64,000 bases of DNA from Thalassotalea algicola. Lineage in GTDB: Bacteria; Pseudomonadota; Gammaproteobacteria; Enterobacterales; Alteromonadaceae. The notes beneath the pieces were generated by a model. That model was not told where the DNA came from and did no database searches. It saw only the letters and a list, made by a program, of their open reading frames with translations. The stretch spans positions 124,001-188,000 of the forward strand of contig NZ_JABBXH010000004.1 in the NCBI RefSeq assembly GCF_012932965.1, written 5' to 3'. Positions within the stretch are counted from its first letter, which is position 1. Every line of letters begins with the position of its first letter. The translations under genes and the position numbers were made by a program. Positions 60,126-64,000 of this stretch are shown piece after piece.

Positions 60126-62714
60126 TTACTCTTCCTCTAGTGCTACAGCTTTTGAAACATGGGTAACATCAATGATGTTAATTTTTTCTTCTTCTCGTGC
60201 AGGTCTTATTTGCTCACGTTCAGTAACAAATTGAATATTGCTATCGGTTTTATCGGAGTTAACAAACTGACGGAAACGTTTCAGTGCCTCAGGGTTTTCA
60301 AGCGTAGTTTTCCATTCACATTGATACTTCCCTATAACATTTGCCATTTGTGCTTCAAGTTCATCGCAAACACCTAAATGGTCATCAATGACGACTTTCT
60401 GTAAATACGCTAAACCACCTTCCATGTTATCCATCCACACTGATGTACGCTGCAAGCGATCACCTGTTTGAATGTAGAAAGCGAAAATGCGATCAATGTA
60501 TTTAATCAATGTTTCATCGTCTAAGTCAGTGGCAAATAAGTCGCCATGGCGAGGCTTCATGCCGCCGTTACCACACACGTATAGGTTCCAACCTTTATCG
60601 GTTGCTATAACACCAAAATCTTTACTTTGTGCTTCAGCACATTCGCGTGTACAACCTGAAACCGCGAACTTTATTTTATGTGGCGCTCGAATACCCTTGT
60701 AACGATCTTCTATTTGAATAGCCATGCCTACACTGTCTTGCACACCATAACGACACCATGTGCTACCAACACATGATTTTACCGTACGAACGGCTTTACC
60801 GTAGGCATGACCTGTTTCAAGGCCTGCATTGATTAGCTCAGCCCAAATGTCAGGCAATTGGTCAACACGGGCACCGAATAAATCAATGCGCTGGCCACCT
60901 GTAATTTTGGTATATAGATTATATTTTTTAGCGACCTCACCAATGACGATAAGCTTTTCTGGCGTAATTTCACCGCCTGGTATACGTGGCACAATTGAGT
61001 AAGTACCATCTTTTTGCATATTGGCTAAAAAGTTATCATTGGTGTCTTGAAGTGGTACTTGTGCTTTATCAAGAATGTAGTCGTTCCAAACAGAAGCTAA
61101 AATAGAACCCACGGTAGGCTTACATATTTCGCAGCCTGAGCCTGTACCATGTTTGTCAACAAGCTGTTCGAAACTTGAGATTTTTTCGACCTTAACAATG
61201 TCGAATAATTCCTGGCGTGAATAAGCAAAATGTTCACAAATATCTTTCTTAACTTCTACACCACGGTTCTCAAGTTCTTTATCCACTACATTCTTAAGTA
61301 ATGCTGAACAACCGCCACAGCCTGTGCTTGCTTTAGTACAAGACTTGATATCACCTACAGATGTTGCGCCTAGATCAATTGCTTCAATTATGTCGCCTTT
61401 CGTTACATTTAAACATGAACATATAGTAGCGGTATCTGGCAGCGCATCTGCACCTAATGTTGGCTTATCGCCTGCCATAGGTAATATTAACGCTTCTGGA
61501 GCTTCTGGTAGTTCAATGGCATTTAACATGTATTGGAGAAGGCTATCATATTCGCTAGTATCTCCAACAAGCACTGCGCCAAGCATGAGTTTCTTATCGG
61601 CTGAAACGACTATTTTCTTGTAAACACCTTCTGGTTGGTTTTCATAAGTGTAAGAAAGCGAGCCTTCTGTTTTACCATGAGCATCGCCAATAGAACCAAC
61701 ATCCACACCCATTAGTTTTAATTTGGTACTCATATCTGCACCGTTAAAACTAGCTTGTTCATCTGTTGCTAATATTTGATTTGCCGCAACTTTAGCCATG
61801 GTATAGCCTGGCGCCACTAAGCCATAGATGAAATTTTTATATAAAGCACATTCGCCTATGGCATAAATTTCGTTGTCTGATGTTTGGCACTGACTGTTTA
61901 CAACAATACCGCCACGCTCTCCTACTTCGAGGCCATTTTCTCGACCTAGATTATCGTATGGACGAATACCAGCAGAGAACAGTACCATATCAGTTTCTAA
62001 TTCGGTTCCATCACTGAATACTAATTTGTAACGGCACACTTCACCTTGTTCGATAACCTTAGTTGCTTTAGATGTGTGAACTTTCACACCTAATTCTTCA
62101 ATCTTGTCTTTTAATAGTCGGCCACCGCCGGCATCAACCTGTACCGCCATTAATTGTGGTGCAAATTCAACAACATGCGTTTGCAATCCTAATTGTTTCA
62201 ATGCATTAGCAGCTTCTAGTCCTAGTAAACCACCACCAATAACAACGCCAACTTTTGAACTTTCAGCAGTACGTTGAATCGCTTCTAAATCTTCAATCGT
62301 ACGGTAAACTAAACAATGAGGTTGGTCGCCACCAGGAATTGGCGGTACAAATGGATATGAACCTGTAGCTAGAACGAGTTTGTCATAACTAAAGGTTTCG
62401 CCAGTTTCTGTTATTACTAGCTTATTAACACGATCAATTTTCGACACTTTGGCGTTAGTTCTAAAATCAACCTGCCAATCTGAATAAGTAGCTTCATCAG
62501 TTAAAGCTAAATCTTGAGCTGTTTTTCCACCAAAAAATTCAGACAAGTGCACGCGGTCATAAGCTAATCTATTCTCAGCCGAAAGCACCGTAATTTCCGC
62601 TGCTGTTGCTGATTCGCGTAAATTTGCTACTTGTTCAACAAAATGATGGCCAACCATGCCATTTCCAACTACTACAATTTTTTGTGCAGTGTTTAATTGA
62701 TTACTCGCACTCAT
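60126..62714 (-). CDS. nirB: nitrite reductase (NADH) large subunit
   Basis: This 862-residue protein holds an FAD/NAD module (KIVVVGNGMVGHHF; GVVIGGGLLGLEAANAL), two BFD-type 2Fe-2S regions (CSCLNVTKGDIIEAID...CGGC; GSGCEICKP) and a siroheme/4Fe-4S domain with cysteines in SCVGSTWCRYG and SGCTRECAEAQ. Role: six-electron reduction of nitrite to ammonium with NADH. The ATG at 62714 is chosen because AGGA lies seven bases before it; a GTG six codons upstream is weaker. The leader carries an attenuator-like hairpin. Confidence 0.95.
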   Translation of the reverse strand: MSASNQLNTAQKIVVVGNGMVGHHFVEQVANLRESATAAEITVLSAENRLAYDRVHLSEFFGGKTAQDLALTDEATYSDWQVDFRTNAKVSKIDRVNKLVITETGETFSYDKLVLATGSYPFVPPIPGGDQPHCLVYRTIEDLEAIQRTAESSKVGVVIGGGLLGLEAANALKQLGLQTHVVEFAPQLMAVQVDAGGGRLLKDKIEELGVKVHTSKATKVIEQGEVCRYKLVFSDGTELETDMVLFSAGIRPYDNLGRENGLEVGERGGIVVNSQCQTSDNEIYAIGECALYKNFIYGLVAPGYTMAKVAANQILATDEQASFNGADMSTKLKLMGVDVGSIGDAHGKTEGSLSYTYENQPEGVYKKIVVSADKKLMLGAVLVGDTSEYDSLLQYMLNAIELPEAPEALILPMAGDKPTLGADALPDTATICSCLNVTKGDIIEAIDLGATSVGDIKSCTKASTGCGGCSALLKNVVDKELENRGVEVKKDICEHFAYSRQELFDIVKVEKISSFEQLVDKHGTGSGCEICKPTVGSILASVWNDYILDKAQVPLQDTNDNFLANMQKDGTYSIVPRIPGGEITPEKLIVIGEVAKKYNLYTKITGGQRIDLFGARVDQLPDIWAELINAGLETGHAYGKAVRTVKSCVGSTWCRYGVQDSVGMAIQIEDRYKGIRAPHKIKFAVSGCTRECAEAQSKDFGVIATDKGWNLYVCGNGGMKPRHGDLFATDLDDETLIKYIDRIFAFYIQTGDRLQRTSVWMDNMEGGLAYLQKVVIDDHLGVCDELEAQMANVIGKYQCEWKTTLENPEALKRFRQFVNSDKTDSNIQFVTEREQIRPAREEEKINIIDVTHVSKAVALEEE

Positions 62715-63063
62715 GTTTTGATCCTGCTTCACTAGTTATATTCAGTTGTTTTCTAGTCGTTATATGCGTTAAACATAAAAACCACTCTTTAGTAGTGGTT
62801 AAATTGCAACAGTAATGCCACATTTTTATTTCTACAAAAACAACAGGTTAACTAAAAGAGTGTTTTTCAATTAAAGCTTTTGCACTAGATTGACATTAAC
62901 AACGCACAACTAAAGTGCGCTGGCAGAAGCTATGCCAAATTGGAGATGCACCAATAACTAGATTAAAAAGGAATCGGCTTAATCGAAAACCGCTTTTGGT
63001 GAAGTATTCTAAAAAGTGAATTTATAAGTAAAATGTCAGGTCAATGAAGCTAAAGAATGCTGA
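62715..63063. other. nirB leader and intergenic region
   Basis: This 349-base stretch has no supported coding frame. Read on the minus strand it holds three small stem-loops with seven-base loops (at about 62939-62955, 62922-62936 and 62901-62920), then an intrinsic terminator (62776-62800) before nirB. This looks like a structured RNA leader; its promoter was not pinned down. Confidence 0.5.
62776..62800 (-). terminator. intrinsic terminator in the nirB leader (possible attenuator)
   Basis: On the minus strand AACCACT-ACTAAAG-AGTGGTT runs into TTT, 62 bases before the nirB ATG. CACTCTTT, encoded at 62855-62862, can pair with AAAGAGTG of this hairpin (62783-62790) and so prevent it. Placement in the leader of an operon for nitrate assimilation recalls NasR/NasT antitermination. 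Confidence 0.6.
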
Positions 63064-64000
63064 TTAATTGGCCAGCGCAACAAGGAACAAAATAAAGAAT
63101 ATAAAAGACATCCCCTGCCAAAACAGCACAGGATCTCGTTGTAAAATTGGTAGGCTTTTATACTCTTCAACAGCACTTACGTTTGGTTTGCAAATATCAG
63201 CTTCAAATTCAGAATAAGCTTGATACCTAGCTCTTGGATTTGGTTCTGTTGCTTTCTTTAAAGCAAAATCTAACCATAAAGGAATATCGTCTCTGTACTG
63301 CTTTATTGGCCTGTATAACCAGTTTTCATAATCAGCACTAAGTGCTTCATTACGGGTCATTGGCTTAAACGGTAACTCGCCGGTAAGTAATTGATAAGCA
63401 ATAACTCCTAAAGAAAATAGATCACTATGATGATCGGCCTTCATAGAAATAAGCGTTTCAGGGGCAATATAGTTAAGTGAGCCTTGAGGGATCTCTTCAT
63501 CAATACTGTCGGCATTTTCTTCTAAAGAAGCGATTAGCGCTGTGCCATAGTCAATGAGAGTTATTTTTCCAAACTCATCAATCATAATATTTTCAGGCTT
63601 AAGATCTCGATGAACCACATCTAACCGTTGAAAAACACGAAGCGCCGTTATGATTTGCTTTATAATATCTCGAATCTGAGAAATAGACGGCTTCGGGTTA
63701 TCAAATACCCACTCGCTAAGCGTTTGACCTGGTATATATTCACAGAAATGATACAAGTACTGACTATTTTCAATACCGCGTTTAATTTTCATAATATTTT
63801 TATGATTTACGCGTTCTCCTAACCAAGCTTCACGCATAAATCCCTGAAGATATATAACATCTTCAGAAAAATTTAACGAAGGTACTTTTAGTACTAATGG
63901 CGTCTCTTCCTCTTTATGCTGAACTAAATATAAATGAGAGCGGGTACTCTCATGAATCTTCTTTAAAACTTCGTAGCCATCTAACTTCATACCTACATCT
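63064..64000 (-). CDS. Ser/Thr protein kinase domain, probably the C-terminal half of a PP2C-kinase fusion (partial)
   Basis: At least 308 residues of a Hanks-type kinase are visible: Lys35 in VLKVPS, catalytic loop HRDLKPEN (His127-Asp129), the metal site DYG (147-149, a DFG variant) and APE in IAPETLIS. A C-terminal membrane helix lies at about 285-304. The reading frame stays open upstream of the first Met to the window edge and that Met lacks a spaced ribosome site. So the protein likely continues; in related nitrate-assimilation loci a PP2C phosphatase-kinase fusion sits here. Numbers are counted from the Met at 63990. Its role beside nirB is unproven. Confidence 0.82.
   Translation of the reverse strand, partial: DVGMKLDGYEVLKKIHESTRSHLYLVQHKEEETPLVLKVPSLNFSEDVIYLQGFMREAWLGERVNHKNIMKIKRGIENSQYLYHFCEYIPGQTLSEWVFDNPKPSISQIRDIIKQIITALRVFQRLDVVHRDLKPENIMIDEFGKITLIDYGTALIASLEENADSIDEEIPQGSLNYIAPETLISMKADHHSDLFSLGVIAYQLLTGELPFKPMTRNEALSADYENWLYRPIKQYRDDIPLWLDFALKKATEPNPRARYQAYSEFEADICKPNVSAVEEYKSLPILQRDPVLFWQGMSFIFFILFLVALAN

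Overview
This window is AT-rich chromosomal DNA of a marine gammaproteobacterium. The likely group is Alteromonadales, near Colwelliaceae (Thalassotalea/Colwellia-like). The evidence is gene order and family content, with no 16S sequence to check. Blocks shared with E. coli are icd|rluE-nudJ-mnmA-hflD-purB, thrS-infC-rpmI-rplT, pheS-pheT-ihfA and ribE|MATE exporter. They sit beside families typical of marine relatives: monomeric isocitrate dehydrogenase, leucine dehydrogenase, the Pds sortase-associated proteins, DUF3019/MipA with RstAB, a large PurC and secreted subtilases. No integrase, transposase, CRISPR array or prophage gene was found.

Layout. 1-7 kb: the 5' part of icd, then tRNA/rRNA modification and purine genes, RoxA and a GNAT enzyme. 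7-8.3 kb: leucine dehydrogenase with a LiuR-like operator. 8.4-19.4 kb: an accessory sensory/proteolytic block with a membrane hybrid kinase ending in an AraC output domain, a periplasmic-propeller sensor with a degenerate GGDEF domain, and two secreted S8 proteases; one protease ends in short FIWKT repeats. 19.5-25.3 kb: metC, then divergent polB and dinG sharing one LexA box. 25.3-29.9 kb: a periplasmic binding protein and pdsO/pdsR/pdsS with no sortase nearby. 29.9-33.4 kb: queE/queC, an HDOD-GAF protein and a small membrane protein. 33.4-37.1 kb: pheST-ihfA. 37.3-41.6 kb: an envelope-stress-like set (MipA, DUF3019, outer-membrane barrel, RstA/RstB-like pair) with an RstA-box match. 41.8-45.6 kb: a YehS-like protein, a GNAT protein and a soluble four-PAS chemoreceptor. 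45.8-50.5 kb: purC and thrS-infC-rpmI-rplT. 50.6-55.8 kb: START protein, fructosamine kinase-like protein, CPXCG protein, ribE, MATE exporter and OmpA. 56 kb: tRNA-Val(GAC). 56.2-64 kb: the assimilatory nitrate operon nirB-nirD-nasA-cobA behind an attenuator-like leader, then a Ser/Thr kinase cut by the window edge.

How the parts work together. NirBD reduces nitrite, NasA reduces nitrate and CobA supplies the siroheme precursor for NirB. PolB and DinG form an SOS pair. Several regulatory signals can be read directly: an AUU start for infC, a tRNA-like arm in front of thrS, a Phe-rich frame in front of pheS, a LexA box, an RstA-like box and a terminator/antiterminator pair in the nirB leader. 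The best candidates for undescribed biology are the 8.4-19.4 kb sensor/protease block with the FIWKT tail, the sortase-less Pds trio, and the nirB leader.
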